Positions 8,672 through 17,581 of a stretch of DNA of 64,000 bases are shown in pieces. How positions within the stretch are numbered: the stretch's first letter is position 1; the number at the start of each line of letters is the position of its first letter. The stretch covers positions 4,253,509-4,317,508 of the forward strand of contig NZ_SJOM01000007.1 in NCBI RefSeq assembly GCF_004762045.1. The letters run 5' to 3'. This stretch comes from Mycobacterium sp. DL99 (GTDB lineage Bacteria > Actinomycetota > Actinomycetes > Mycobacteriales > Mycobacteriaceae). The notes below the pieces were generated by a model. It made no database searches. It was not told where the DNA came from and saw nothing but the letters and a program-made list of their open reading frames with translations. The translations under genes and the position numbers were made by a program.

Positions 8672-9937
8672 CTAGGCCGGGCGGGTCTGACCGTCTCCCC
8701 ACACGATCCATTTGGTCGAGGTCAGTTCGGGCAGGCCCATGGGTCCGCGGGCATGCAGCTTCTGGGTGGAGATGCCGATCTCTGCGCCGAAACCGAACTG
8801 CTCTCCGTCGGTGAACGCGGTGGACGCGTTGACCATCACCGCGGCCGCGTCCACCTGTTCGGTGAAGCGTTGGGCCGCAGCAAGATCCGTTGTCACGATG
8901 GCCTCGGTATGACCCGTGCCGTACTCGTTGATGTGGGCGATCGCGGCGTCGAGCCCGTCGACCACCGCGACGGCGATGTCCATCGAGAGGAACTCGGTGT
9001 GCAACTCTTCGTCGGTGGGGTCGGCGTGCACGGTCACCCCGGCCTCGCGCAGCGCGGCGGTCAGCCGGGGCAGCGCGCTCGCCTTCAGCGCCTCGTCCAC
9101 GAGCAGGGTCTCGGCGGCATTACAGACGCTGGGACGCCGGGTCTTGGAGTTCAGCAGGATCTTCTCGGCCACGTCGATGTCGGCCGAGGAATGAACGTAG
9201 ACATGGCAATTGCCGACACCGGTCTCGATGGTGGGCACCTGGGCGTCGCGCACCACGGCCTCGATCAGGCCGGCTCCCCCACGCGGGATAACCACATCGA
9301 CCAGACCGCGGGCCTGGATCAGGTGGGTGACACTGGCGCGGTCATGGCTGGGCAGCAGTTGCACGGCGTCCAGCGGCAGGCCCTCCGCTGCCAGCGCAGA
9401 ACGCAGCGCCGTCACGAGTGCCTCATTGGAACGGACCGCAGACGAACTGCCGCGCAGCAGAGCGGCATTGCCCGATTTCAGGGTGAGCCCGAAGGCATCG
9501 ACCGTGACGTTGGGCCGGCCCTCGTAGACCATACCGACGACGCCGAGCGGTACCCGCTGCTGACGCAGTTGCAGGCCATTGGGCAGGGTGCGGCCGCGCA
9601 ACACCTCGCCGACCGGATCGGGCAGCCCGGCGACCTGGCGCAGACCGGCAGAGATGCCGTCGACCCGCTGCGGGTTGAGCGCCAGGCGGTCCAGGATCGA
9701 CTCAGGGGTCCCGGCCTCACGCGCGGCCTCGACATCGGCGGCGTTGGCGGCGAGGATCTCGTGAACATGGGCGAGCACGCTGTCGGCGGCGGCATGCAGC
9801 GCGCGGTTCTTGGTCTCGGCGCTCAGGGTGCCCAGGACGCGGGCGGCGACTCGCGCCCGACGCGCCGCCTCGTGCACCTGATCGCGCAGGTCGGCGTGCG
9901 GCACCGCAGTCGTCGGTGACTCTGTCTGAACGCTCAT
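8672..9937 (-). CDS. proA: Gamma-glutamyl phosphate reductase
   Basis: 421 aa, normal length. An aldehyde-dehydrogenase-fold enzyme that reduces gamma-glutamyl phosphate to glutamate semialdehyde, step 2 of proline synthesis. The catalytic cysteine lies in PSVCNAAETLLV, and GMVYEGRPNVTVDAF and PRGGAGLIEAVV are ProA-specific. The preceding enzyme, ProB, is encoded 10 kb away (19587-20708) rather than next door, as in M. tuberculosis. Confidence 0.96.
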   Translation of the reverse strand: MSVQTESPTTAVPHADLRDQVHEAARRARVAARVLGTLSAETKNRALHAAADSVLAHVHEILAANAADVEAAREAGTPESILDRLALNPQRVDGISAGLRQVAGLPDPVGEVLRGRTLPNGLQLRQQRVPLGVVGMVYEGRPNVTVDAFGLTLKSGNAALLRGSSSAVRSNEALVTALRSALAAEGLPLDAVQLLPSHDRASVTHLIQARGLVDVVIPRGGAGLIEAVVRDAQVPTIETGVGNCHVYVHSSADIDVAEKILLNSKTRRPSVCNAAETLLVDEALKASALPRLTAALREAGVTVHADPTDEELHTEFLSMDIAVAVVDGLDAAIAHINEYGTGHTEAIVTTDLAAAQRFTEQVDAAAVMVNASTAFTDGEQFGFGAEIGISTQKLHARGPMGLPELTSTKWIVWGDGQTRPA

Positions 9938-9943
9938 CTAGCC

Positions 9944-9949
9944 AGCGTA
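9944..9949 (-). promoter_or_regulatory. -10 box of proA, leaderless geometry
   Basis: TACGCT on the minus strand ends 6 nt before the ATG at 9937. No convincing -35 is seen. The spacing points to a leaderless mRNA. Confidence 0.5.
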
Positions 9950-10020
9950 TCGGAGGAGTTGACGTCCTTCGACAGGTGTCAGCCGCCACTGACGGCCCGG
10001 CCCGGTTAGCCTTTTTATCT

Positions 10021-10881
10021 ATGGCCGCAGCGCGGGTTTGCGTCGTCGGGAGTATCAACGCCGATCTCACGTTCACCGTCGGTGCGCTGCCGCGCCCAGG
10101 ACAGACGGTGCTCGCGTCGTCGCTGTCGTCGGCGCCCGGCGGCAAGGGCGGCAACCAGGCGGTGGCCGCCGCGCGGGCAGGCGCCGACGTCGAGCTGGTG
10201 GCCGCGGTGGGTGACGACCCAGCCGCCGCGATCCTGCGCCGTCATCTCCAGGCAAACGGAGTCGGCGCCGATGCCGTGGCGTGTGTGCCCGGCCCGAGCG
10301 GGTCGGCCGCGATCCTCGTCGACGCTGTCGGGGAGAACTGCATCGTGGTGGCGCCGGGCGCCAACTCGCGGCTCGAGGTGGATTCCGCGGCGGCCCGCTC
10401 GGCCATCGTCTGGAGCGAGGTCACCTTGATCCAGTTGGAGATCCCGGTGACGACGGCGATCGCCGCGGCCAAGCTGGCCCGGGCAGCCGGGGCGGTGGTG
10501 ATGCTCAACGCATCGCCGGGAGGGACGCCGGCCCATCATCTGCTGGCGTTGTCGGAACTGGTCGACGTGGTGGTGGTGAACGAGACCGAGGCGTCCGACT
10601 GGCACTGGCCGGTGCGGCATCTGGTGATCACCCGGGGCGCACGTGGAGCCAGCTATCTGGGCGACGACGAACGCTTCGACGTGCCGTCCCCGTCGGTGCG
10701 GGCGCTGGACACCGCCGGGGCCGGTGACGTGTTCGCCGGGGTGCTGGCCGCGGGGTGGACCGCCGGCCACGAGCAGGCCCTGCGCCGCGCATGTGCGGCC
10801 GGAGCACTGGCCACCTTGGTGCGCGGGGCCGGCAACTGCGCGCCGTCGGCCGCTGACATCGATGCCGTCCTGACGCACTGA
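10021..10881 (+). CDS. rbsK: Ribokinase
   Basis: 286 aa from ATG 10021. PfkB signature 1 is GGKGGNQAVAAARAG (about residues 40-54) and signature 2 is DTAGAGDVFAGVL with the catalytic Asp, the exact form seen in ribokinases. It phosphorylates D-ribose for entry into the pentose phosphate pathway; the M. tuberculosis counterpart is Rv2436. TAGCCT ends 8 nt before the ATG, so the transcript may be leaderless. A longer in-frame start at 9916 would overlap the proA start and is rejected. It is divergent from proA. Confidence 0.9.
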   Translation: MAAARVCVVGSINADLTFTVGALPRPGQTVLASSLSSAPGGKGGNQAVAAARAGADVELVAAVGDDPAAAILRRHLQANGVGADAVACVPGPSGSAAILVDAVGENCIVVAPGANSRLEVDSAAARSAIVWSEVTLIQLEIPVTTAIAAAKLARAAGAVVMLNASPGGTPAHHLLALSELVDVVVVNETEASDWHWPVRHLVITRGARGASYLGDDERFDVPSPSVRALDTAGAGDVFAGVLAAGWTAGHEQALRRACAAGALATLVRGAGNCAPSAADIDAVLTH

Positions 10882-10912
10882 TACGAGCAACTGAAGGCGA
10901 TACCGTTGGCGT

Positions 10913-10918
10913 TATAGT
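10913..10918 (+). promoter_or_regulatory. -10 box of the enoyl-CoA hydratase gene, leaderless geometry
   Basis: TATAGT is followed by 7 nt and then the ATG at 10926. It is the best single -10 match in the window and implies an mRNA beginning at the start codon. Confidence 0.65.
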
Positions 10919-10925
10919 CGCCAGC

Positions 10926-11750
10926 ATGACTCAGGGACTGACCCCACGACCGCCCGAAGGCGACTGGCTGGGCACGCCGTATCTGAAGTTCGAGCGGCAG
11001 GGCCCGTTCGGCGTGGTCACCCTGGATCGCCCCGAGGCCCGCAATGCGATGACCCCGGCGATGTACTTCGGCATCCGGTACGCGGTCACCCACGTCGAGG
11101 CGGACCCGGATCTGGCCGGACTGCTGATCACCGGTACCGGGGACGTGTTCGCCCCCGGCGGTGACCTCGGCGGCGGCAACGGCGTCGATGACTGGATGAG
11201 CTTCGGCGCGGCCCTCTCGATGGACGTCACCCCGTTCGAAACCCTGCGCCAATCGGTCAAGCCGGTGGTAAGTGCGGTCAACGGGCTGTGTCAGGGCGGT
11301 GGGCTGCAGATCGCGATCTGCAGCGACATGGCCGTGGTCAGCGACCGCGCCACGTTCCGGGTGCCGGAGTTGTACCGCGGCATCGCCGACACGTATTACA
11401 GCCAGATGCTGGCCCGTCTGATCGGCCCGGTCCGCACCCGCGACCTGATGTTCACCGGGCGCACCCTGACCGCGCAGGAGGCGGTCGACTGGGGCATGGT
11501 TGCCAGGGTCGCGCCGCACGACGAATTACTCTCTGCCGCAACCGAAGTGCTCACCCAATGCTGCCGGACCGCACCCCGGGCCCGCGGAGTGGTCAAGTCC
11601 AGCCTGGACAGCTACATGGGCCTCTACGACCGGATCGGCATGAAAGCCAGCTACAGCGGCGACGAGGCGATGGAGGGATTCCAGGCGTTCAAGGCGCGTC
11701 GCTCACCCGAATGGGTGCATCCGGACCTGCGTGGTGAGGGCCGGCTCTAG
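10926..11750 (+). CDS. Enoyl-CoA hydratase/isomerase family protein
   Basis: 274 aa, crotonase fold. FGVVTLDRPEARNAMTPAM is the usual entry strand-helix; the two oxyanion-hole segments are APGGDLGGG and NGLCQGGGLQIAICSDMAVV. The position equivalent to the first catalytic Glu of hydratases lies in CQGGGLQIAI and is not Glu, and PELYRGIADTYYSQ replaces the canonical second Glu region, so hydratase chemistry is not assured; isomerase, hydrolase or other crotonase activity is possible. It is convergent with the secreted hydrolase gene, with a 4-nt overlap at the stops. Confidence 0.85.
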   Translation: MTQGLTPRPPEGDWLGTPYLKFERQGPFGVVTLDRPEARNAMTPAMYFGIRYAVTHVEADPDLAGLLITGTGDVFAPGGDLGGGNGVDDWMSFGAALSMDVTPFETLRQSVKPVVSAVNGLCQGGGLQIAICSDMAVVSDRATFRVPELYRGIADTYYSQMLARLIGPVRTRDLMFTGRTLTAQEAVDWGMVARVAPHDELLSAATEVLTQCCRTAPRARGVVKSSLDSYMGLYDRIGMKASYSGDEAMEGFQAFKARRSPEWVHPDLRGEGRL

Positions 11751-14425
11751 ACGCTCACCACCTCCTGAGCGGCGTCGGCCGCGGGCTGCACGTTGGCGCC
11801 GGGCCCGGCGGTCGGCAGGGACACCTGAACATTGGAAATGTTGATCGCGCCGAACTGGGTGAAGTTGAGGAACGACGTCGCCGAGGTGGTGATCTGCACC
11901 GTGGCGGTGTGGCCGGGTTCCAGCGTGTAGGCCACCGCCTCCATCGGAATGGTGACGGTGTGCTCCTTGCCGTCGAGGGTGACCGGAATCGGTGTGACGA
12001 TATTGCCGATCACCTGTCCGGTCTGGTCATCGACGATCTGGGCGTAGACGTGGCGGCTCGTGCCGATCCCGGAGTAGGTCATCGTCAGTTGGGGCGCGCC
12101 GACGACCTGAGTCGGGGTGTCCGACGGCGCGGTCACCTTGATGTTCACCGCGTTGGCGGCCTTGGTGCCGTCACCGAGCCCGAACGGGATCCCTGCGGCG
12201 CCCGGTCCGGAACCGCCGAGGATCGGCACGATTCCGAGTACGCCGCCGCTGCCCGACGCAGTGACCGGAGTCCCGGTGAAATTCGGGTCGGTCGGCAGGA
12301 GGTCGGACGTGTAGTGGTCGCCGTTCTGATCGATCCACTGGAACTTGGGCAGGCCGTCGTCGACGGCTTCGCCCTTGTGCTTGACGTAGGTGTCCAGCCA
12401 GGCCATCGTCGCGGTCTCGACCATCTCGATGCTGTCACCGGCCGGAGTTTCGCAGTTGCCGTGGCCGCCGCAGAACCAGACCATCTTCACCGGCACGCCG
12501 TTGGCGTCCAGGATCTGCGCATTGTCCATCGCCTGCTGCAGCGGGAACAGCACGTCGACCGTGCCCTGGATGATCAGTGTCGGCGCGGTGATCTTGTTGA
12601 CCAGCACGGTCGGTCCGCTACTGGCCAGCAGGGCTTGCTGCTCGGGGGTCAGAATGCCGAGCAGTCCGCCGGTCAGGATCCCGCCATACAGCTGTGAATT
12701 GATGTTCGCTCCCGATGTCACCAACGACAGCAACAGCAGCCCGGCGTACGACGTCTTGAACGCCTCGTTGGGGTAGAGCGAACTGTTCAGCGAATTCCAC
12801 GCGATCGTCGGGACGATTGCGTCGATCCGGTTGTCGGTACCGGCGGCCACCCACTGAATGCCGCCGCCGTACGAAGGGCCCACCATGCCCATCCGCGGAT
12901 CATTCACATCGTCGAGCTGCGTGCTCGACTGCTTTGCGACGTAGTCGATCATGGCGGACACATCACGGCCCTCATAGAACGGGCTGTCCAGCTGAAGGAT
13001 TCCACCCGAGTCGTGCTCGCCGCGCGAATCCCAGGTGACGACGTTGTAGCCGGCGTTACGGAACGTGCCGACACCGGTGGCGCCGCCGGAGTACGGGTTG
13101 GTGTCACCCGCGCTGGACAGACCCGCGCCGCTGAAGATGGTCGGCGCCTTGTCCCCTTCCTGGAGGCCCGACGCCGGGAAGTAGTTCATGCTGATCTGTG
13201 CGCCGTCGAAGGACGTCACCTTGACCGTGTAGGCCACCGGGGTGCCCGCCGGTGCCAGCTCACCGACGTCGACGTTGACGTCCACCACCTCGGACTTGCC
13301 GATGAGCGGCGCCAACACGTCGTTCACGATCGGTATCTGATGCACGATCACCAGCACCTGCGGCACGAACGAGCCCACGATCGGGATCTGTTGCAGCGCA
13401 GCATCAAACGCCGTGGTCTCGGCGACCAGGACGGTGAACTTCTCCTTGCCGCCGCTGTCGACGACCGTCGCGTAGGGCAGGAACGTGAAGGTGCCGTTGG
13501 CCGAACTGAGCCGCACCTTGCCGCCTCCACTCGGATCACCGATCACGGTGTAGGTGAGCGGCAGTCCGCTGGAACTGGTGGCCTCCGTGGTGCCGTGGAT
13601 GATGCCGTCGGTGATACCGACCGACGGAGCCGCGGTGATCCCGCCGGTGGCACCCACGGTGGGCGACACGGCGGCGGTGGAGAACTCCCGACGCGCGGCG
13701 GCCAGCAGAACCCACTCGGCGGGCGAATCCGTCCTGGGCGCGGTAGGCGAGTTTCCGGCCAGTGTCCTGGCGATGTCATTGACCACGGTCTCGATCAGGC
13801 CCCGCACGGGAGCCGCCGCGGCAGGCGCCTGTTGTCCGGCCTTCACCGTCGCGATGAGGGCCGGTTTCGTTGCGGGCTCATCACCGACGGTGGTTTCGAC
13901 GGCCTCGATCGTGGGCTCTTCATCGACCGCACCCGGCTCCGGGGTCTGAGCGTGATCGCCCAGCGGCCGGGGCAGTTTCGGCTTGGCCGAAGCCAGGCCC
14001 CGCAACGTCTCGGCAGGCTTGGTGACCTTGAGTTTCTCGGCCGCCCCGGCGGCGGGGTCTGAGTCGCTGCCATGACGGGTCAGGCCGGCCTCGACCTTCG
14101 CCTGGACCTCCGACAGCCGGTCGTTGATCGATTGCACGACGTCGGACTTCGGCGTCGTCGAACTCACGCGGTGACGGCCGGATTCACCGAGCGTGGCCGC
14201 GCGGTCCTTGATCGCCGCGCGTACCGCCGCCTGCCGCAACGAGCGGGCACTCTGCCGGTCCTTGGTTGGGCCCTTCTTGGCCGCCGGCGCGGATGGGGAC
14301 TCAGCCGACGTGTCACTGGAACCGAGCGACGCCGAGGCCACCGGGGCGCCCAGGACGACAGCCGACCCGACCCCGAGTGCGATTGCCAATCCACCTACCC
14401 GACCGACGTACTTCGCAGCACCCAA
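11747..14425 (-). CDS. Large secreted alpha/beta hydrolase (S15/CocE-like) with N-terminal Ig-like domain
   Basis: 892 aa from TTG 14425, which has an excellent ribosome binding site (GAGGAGG, 5 nt). The start gives a signal peptide of about 33 residues (GGLAIALGVGSAVVLGAPVASA). A charged, Ala/Pro-rich linker (about 35-250) is followed by a cadherin/VCBS-like beta segment (about 280-345, GLPLTYTVIGDP and GTFTFLPYA). The hydrolase core has GPSYGGG with Ser near 518, Asp in GTVDVLFP near 624 and His in CGGHGN near 655. A C-terminal jelly-roll (about 790-870) resembles the X-Pro dipeptidyl-peptidase C-domain. Substrate unknown: esterase or peptidase. Cell-envelope location is inferred. Confidence 0.82.
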   Translation of the reverse strand: MGAAKYVGRVGGLAIALGVGSAVVLGAPVASASLGSSDTSAESPSAPAAKKGPTKDRQSARSLRQAAVRAAIKDRAATLGESGRHRVSSTTPKSDVVQSINDRLSEVQAKVEAGLTRHGSDSDPAAGAAEKLKVTKPAETLRGLASAKPKLPRPLGDHAQTPEPGAVDEEPTIEAVETTVGDEPATKPALIATVKAGQQAPAAAAPVRGLIETVVNDIARTLAGNSPTAPRTDSPAEWVLLAAARREFSTAAVSPTVGATGGITAAPSVGITDGIIHGTTEATSSSGLPLTYTVIGDPSGGGKVRLSSANGTFTFLPYATVVDSGGKEKFTVLVAETTAFDAALQQIPIVGSFVPQVLVIVHQIPIVNDVLAPLIGKSEVVDVNVDVGELAPAGTPVAYTVKVTSFDGAQISMNYFPASGLQEGDKAPTIFSGAGLSSAGDTNPYSGGATGVGTFRNAGYNVVTWDSRGEHDSGGILQLDSPFYEGRDVSAMIDYVAKQSSTQLDDVNDPRMGMVGPSYGGGIQWVAAGTDNRIDAIVPTIAWNSLNSSLYPNEAFKTSYAGLLLLSLVTSGANINSQLYGGILTGGLLGILTPEQQALLASSGPTVLVNKITAPTLIIQGTVDVLFPLQQAMDNAQILDANGVPVKMVWFCGGHGNCETPAGDSIEMVETATMAWLDTYVKHKGEAVDDGLPKFQWIDQNGDHYTSDLLPTDPNFTGTPVTASGSGGVLGIVPILGGSGPGAAGIPFGLGDGTKAANAVNIKVTAPSDTPTQVVGAPQLTMTYSGIGTSRHVYAQIVDDQTGQVIGNIVTPIPVTLDGKEHTVTIPMEAVAYTLEPGHTATVQITTSATSFLNFTQFGAINISNVQVSLPTAGPGANVQPAADAAQEVVSV

Positions 14426-14564
14426 CGCAACCTCCTCGACCCGGTATCCGGCACCGCCGGACTGTGACCCGACGCACATTAGCGCGGCGATGCGGGCCAG
14501 AAGGTTAGCTTGTCAATTTTTTGCGTCGTCAATTGAGCGAACCGGCCATTTCGGCCGTCGAGAC

Positions 14565-16607
14565 CTACTGTTCGGGAACGCTCCGCTCGATCTCGTCGAG
14601 CCAGATCCGCGCCGACATGTCCGACGGCGCCCGCCAGTCGCCACGCGGCGACAGGGAACCGCCGTGCGACACCTTGGGGCCGTTCGGCAGCGCGGAACGT
14701 TTGAACTGGGAGAACGAGTAGAACCGCTTCGCGAACACCTGCAGCCAGTGCCGGATCTCCTTGAGCGAGTACGCCGGGCGCTTGTCCTCGGGGAACCCGG
14801 CAGGCCAGTCACCGTGGGCCGCGTCATGCCATGCATGCCAGGCCAGGAACGCCACCTTCGACGGGCGGAATCCGTAACGCAGCACCTGGAACAACGAAAA
14901 ATCCTGCAGCGCATAGGGACCGACCTTGGCCTCGCTGCTCTGGATCTCCTCATCCTCGCCGGTGGGTACCAGCTCCGGGGTGATCTCGGTGTCCAGCACC
15001 GATTGCAGGACCTCGTTCACCTCAACGCCGAACTGGTCCGAGGAGATCACCCACCGGATCAGATGCTGGATCAGGGTTTTCGGCACCCCGCCGTTGACGT
15101 TGTAGTGCGACATCTGGTCGCCGACCCCGTACGTCGACCAGCCCAGCGCCAGCTCGGAAAGGTCACCGGTACCGAGCACGATGCCGCCACGCTGATTGGC
15201 CAGCCGGAACAGATAGTCCGTGCGCAGACCGGCCTGGACGTTCTCGAAGGTGACGTCGTATACCTTCTCACCGCGGCCGAACGGGTGGTCCATCTCGGTG
15301 AGCATCAGCTCGGCGGTTTTCTTGATGTCGATCTCGGCGAACGTCACGCCCAGCGCCCGACTCAACCGGATCGCGTTGTTCTTGGTGTGCTCACCGGTGG
15401 CGAAGCCGGGCATCGTGAACGCGAGAATGTCGCTGCGCGGACGGTTTTCCCGGTCCATCGCCCGGGCCGCCACGATCAGGGCATGGGTGGAATCCAGGCC
15501 GCCGGACACCCCGATCACCACCTTGGGGTAGCTCAGGGCCCGCAGTCGCTGTTCCAGACCGGAGACCTGGATGTTGTACGCCTCGTAGCAATCCTGTTGC
15601 AGCCGTGCGGGATCCGCAGGCACGAACGGGAACCGCTCGATCTCGCGCCGCAGTCCGATGTCACCCGTCGGCGGGTCGAGCTGAAACTCGATGCGACGGA
15701 ACGAATCCACTTGGGCGCCGTGATGCCTGGCGTTGTCATCGAATGTGCCCATCCGCAGCCGCTCAGAACGCAGCAACTCCAGGTCCACGTCGGCCACCGA
15801 GCGTCGTTCACCGCGCGGAAAGCGCTCGCTCTCGGAGAGCAGCAGCCCGTTCTCCCAGATCATCGTCTGGCCATCCCAGGCCAGGTCGGTGGTCGACTCC
15901 CCTTCGCCGGCAGCGGCGTACACGTAGGCGGCCAGGCAGCGTGACGAGGCCGAACGGGCCAGCAGCGCACGGTCTTCGGCGCGGCCGACGGTGATCGGGC
16001 TGCCCGAGAGGTTGGCCAGCACCGTCGCACCGGCCAGCGCCGCCTGCGCACTTGGCGGCACCGGCACGAACATGTCCTCACAGATCTCGACGTGCAGGAC
16101 CAGTCCGGGAAGGTCGGAGGCCACGAACAGCAGGTCCGGCCCGAACGGCACCTGGGCACCGGCCACCTGGATGGTGCCGCTCACGCCGGCGCCGGTTGCC
16201 ATCTGCCTGCGCTCGTAGAACTCCCGGTAGGTCGGCAGGTAGGACTTGGGTACCACGCCGAGCACCGCGCCGCGGTGGATCACCACTGCCGTGTTGTAGA
16301 TCCGGTGCCGGTGCCGCAGCGGTGCGCCGACCACCAGCACCGGTGTCAACACCACCGAGGCTGCGACGATTTCGATGAGCGCCTGTTCCACCGACTCCAG
16401 CAGGGCATCCTGCATCAGGATGTCGTCGATCGAGTAGCCCGACAAGGTCAGCTCCGGGAACACTGCGACGGCCACGCCGTCGTCGTGGCAGGCCTGTGCC
16501 AACCGGAGCACCGATTCTGCGTTCGCCGGCGGATCCGCCAGCGCCGTGTGATGGGTGCAGGCGGCGACCCGCGCGAATCCGTGGTGGTAGGCGCTGTAGA
16601 AATCCAT
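14565..16607 (-). CDS. nadE: Glutamine-dependent NAD+ synthetase
   Basis: 680 aa from ATG 16607, the length of the mycobacterial enzyme (Rv2438c). The N-terminal nitrilase-type glutaminase has the Glu-Lys-Cys triad: E52 (FPELTLSG), K121 (VPKSYLPTY) and C176 (HVEICEDMF). The C-terminal synthetase has the PP-loop VIGVSGGLDSTHAL and GTGDLSELALGWSTYGVGDQ. It amidates deamido-NAD+ using ammonia channelled from glutamine, completing the route begun by NadD. CACAAT lies 7 nt before the ATG, so the mRNA may be leaderless. It is divergent from the NAD+-consuming sirtuin gene. Confidence 0.96.
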   Translation of the reverse strand: MDFYSAYHHGFARVAACTHHTALADPPANAESVLRLAQACHDDGVAVAVFPELTLSGYSIDDILMQDALLESVEQALIEIVAASVVLTPVLVVGAPLRHRHRIYNTAVVIHRGAVLGVVPKSYLPTYREFYERRQMATGAGVSGTIQVAGAQVPFGPDLLFVASDLPGLVLHVEICEDMFVPVPPSAQAALAGATVLANLSGSPITVGRAEDRALLARSASSRCLAAYVYAAAGEGESTTDLAWDGQTMIWENGLLLSESERFPRGERRSVADVDLELLRSERLRMGTFDDNARHHGAQVDSFRRIEFQLDPPTGDIGLRREIERFPFVPADPARLQQDCYEAYNIQVSGLEQRLRALSYPKVVIGVSGGLDSTHALIVAARAMDRENRPRSDILAFTMPGFATGEHTKNNAIRLSRALGVTFAEIDIKKTAELMLTEMDHPFGRGEKVYDVTFENVQAGLRTDYLFRLANQRGGIVLGTGDLSELALGWSTYGVGDQMSHYNVNGGVPKTLIQHLIRWVISSDQFGVEVNEVLQSVLDTEITPELVPTGEDEEIQSSEAKVGPYALQDFSLFQVLRYGFRPSKVAFLAWHAWHDAAHGDWPAGFPEDKRPAYSLKEIRHWLQVFAKRFYSFSQFKRSALPNGPKVSHGGSLSPRGDWRAPSDMSARIWLDEIERSVPEQ

Positions 16608-16725
16608 CCCGCCCATTGTGACCCGAAAAGTGTCGATATCGGGCCACTGGGTACCAATTGACGCACGAGCGATACCGCCCCGGTGGTTGCGGACATGCTC
16701 GACACCCACCTCCCGACGGGCGGCC

Positions 16726-16731
16726 TATCCT
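16726..16731 (+). promoter_or_regulatory. -10 box of the sirtuin gene, leaderless geometry
   Basis: TATCCT, 7 nt before the GTG start at 16739. It supports choosing the GTG over upstream in-frame starts such as 16658, which would overlap the divergent nadE regulatory region. Confidence 0.5.
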
Positions 16732-16738
16732 GGCGAGG

Positions 16739-17581
16739 GTGGATGCCCCCGAGCTCGTCGCCCTACTTCAGGGACGCCGCCTCGCGGTGTTGACCGGGGC
16801 CGGGATGTCGACCGATTCCGGCATCCCCGACTACCGCGGCCCCGATTCCCCACCGAGCAATCCGATGACTATCCGGCAGCTCACCTCCGATCCGGCATTC
16901 CGGCAGCGGTACTGGGCCCGCAATCACGTCGGCTGGCGCCACATGGACGAAACCATGCCCAACGCCGGGCACCGTGCCCTGGCCGCGCTGGAGTTCGCCG
17001 GTGTGGTGAACGGACTAATCACCCAGAACGTGGACCTGCTGCACAGCAAGGCCGGCAGCCGGTCGGTGGTCAACCTGCACGGCACCTACGCGCAGGTGGT
17101 CTGTCTGGATTGCGGCGCGACCATGGGCCGCGACGAGTTGGCCGCGCTGCTGGAGGCGGCCAATCCCGGCTTCCGCGAACGCGCCGAGTCGGTGGGCGGC
17201 ATCGCGGTGGCACCCGACGCCGATGCCGTGGTCGCCGAAACGGATTCGTTCACCGTCGTGGACTGCCCGGTGTGCGGGGGCATGCTCAAACCCGACATCG
17301 TCTACTTCGGCGAGAGCGTTCCCAAAGACCGTGTCGAACAGGCTTATTCGATGGTTGAGGACGCCGAGGCGCTGTTGGTCGCAGGGTCCTCGCTGACCGT
17401 GTACTCCGGCTACCGATTCGTCCGGCACGCCGCCGCCCACAACACCCCCGTGGGGATCATCAACCGCGGCCCCACCCGCGGCGACGAGCAGGCCACGGTC
17501 AAGGTCGAAGCGGGATGTTCGGAGATGTTGACCCTGTTGGCCGGCGAGCTCAGGAGAACGTGCACGGCATCGACCGGATAG
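16739..17581 (+). CDS. Sir2-family NAD+-dependent protein deacylase
   Basis: 280 aa from GTG 16739. All sirtuin motifs are present: GAGMSTDSGIPDYRG (20-34), TQNVD (95-99), the catalytic H114 in NLHGTYAQ, four zinc cysteines (C122, C125, C176, C179), and GSSLTVYSGY. It removes acyl groups from lysines using NAD+. The sequence resembles SIRT4-like class II sirtuins more than the class III CobB (no Tyr/Arg pair after the GAG motif), so the acyl preference is open. TATCCT ends 7 nt before the GTG, fitting a leaderless start. The 3' end overlaps the convergent P450 gene by 32 nt. Confidence 0.9.
   Translation: MDAPELVALLQGRRLAVLTGAGMSTDSGIPDYRGPDSPPSNPMTIRQLTSDPAFRQRYWARNHVGWRHMDETMPNAGHRALAALEFAGVVNGLITQNVDLLHSKAGSRSVVNLHGTYAQVVCLDCGATMGRDELAALLEAANPGFRERAESVGGIAVAPDADAVVAETDSFTVVDCPVCGGMLKPDIVYFGESVPKDRVEQAYSMVEDAEALLVAGSSLTVYSGYRFVRHAAAHNTPVGIINRGPTRGDEQATVKVEAGCSEMLTLLAGELRRTCTASTG

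Noticed and set aside
6582..9919. Very long plus-strand open frames (about 600 codons each) opposite the VWA, MoxR and proA genes
   Set aside because: They are antisense to well-recognised genes, rich in Arg/Gly/Gln/His, and have no motifs; typical of high-GC shadow frames.
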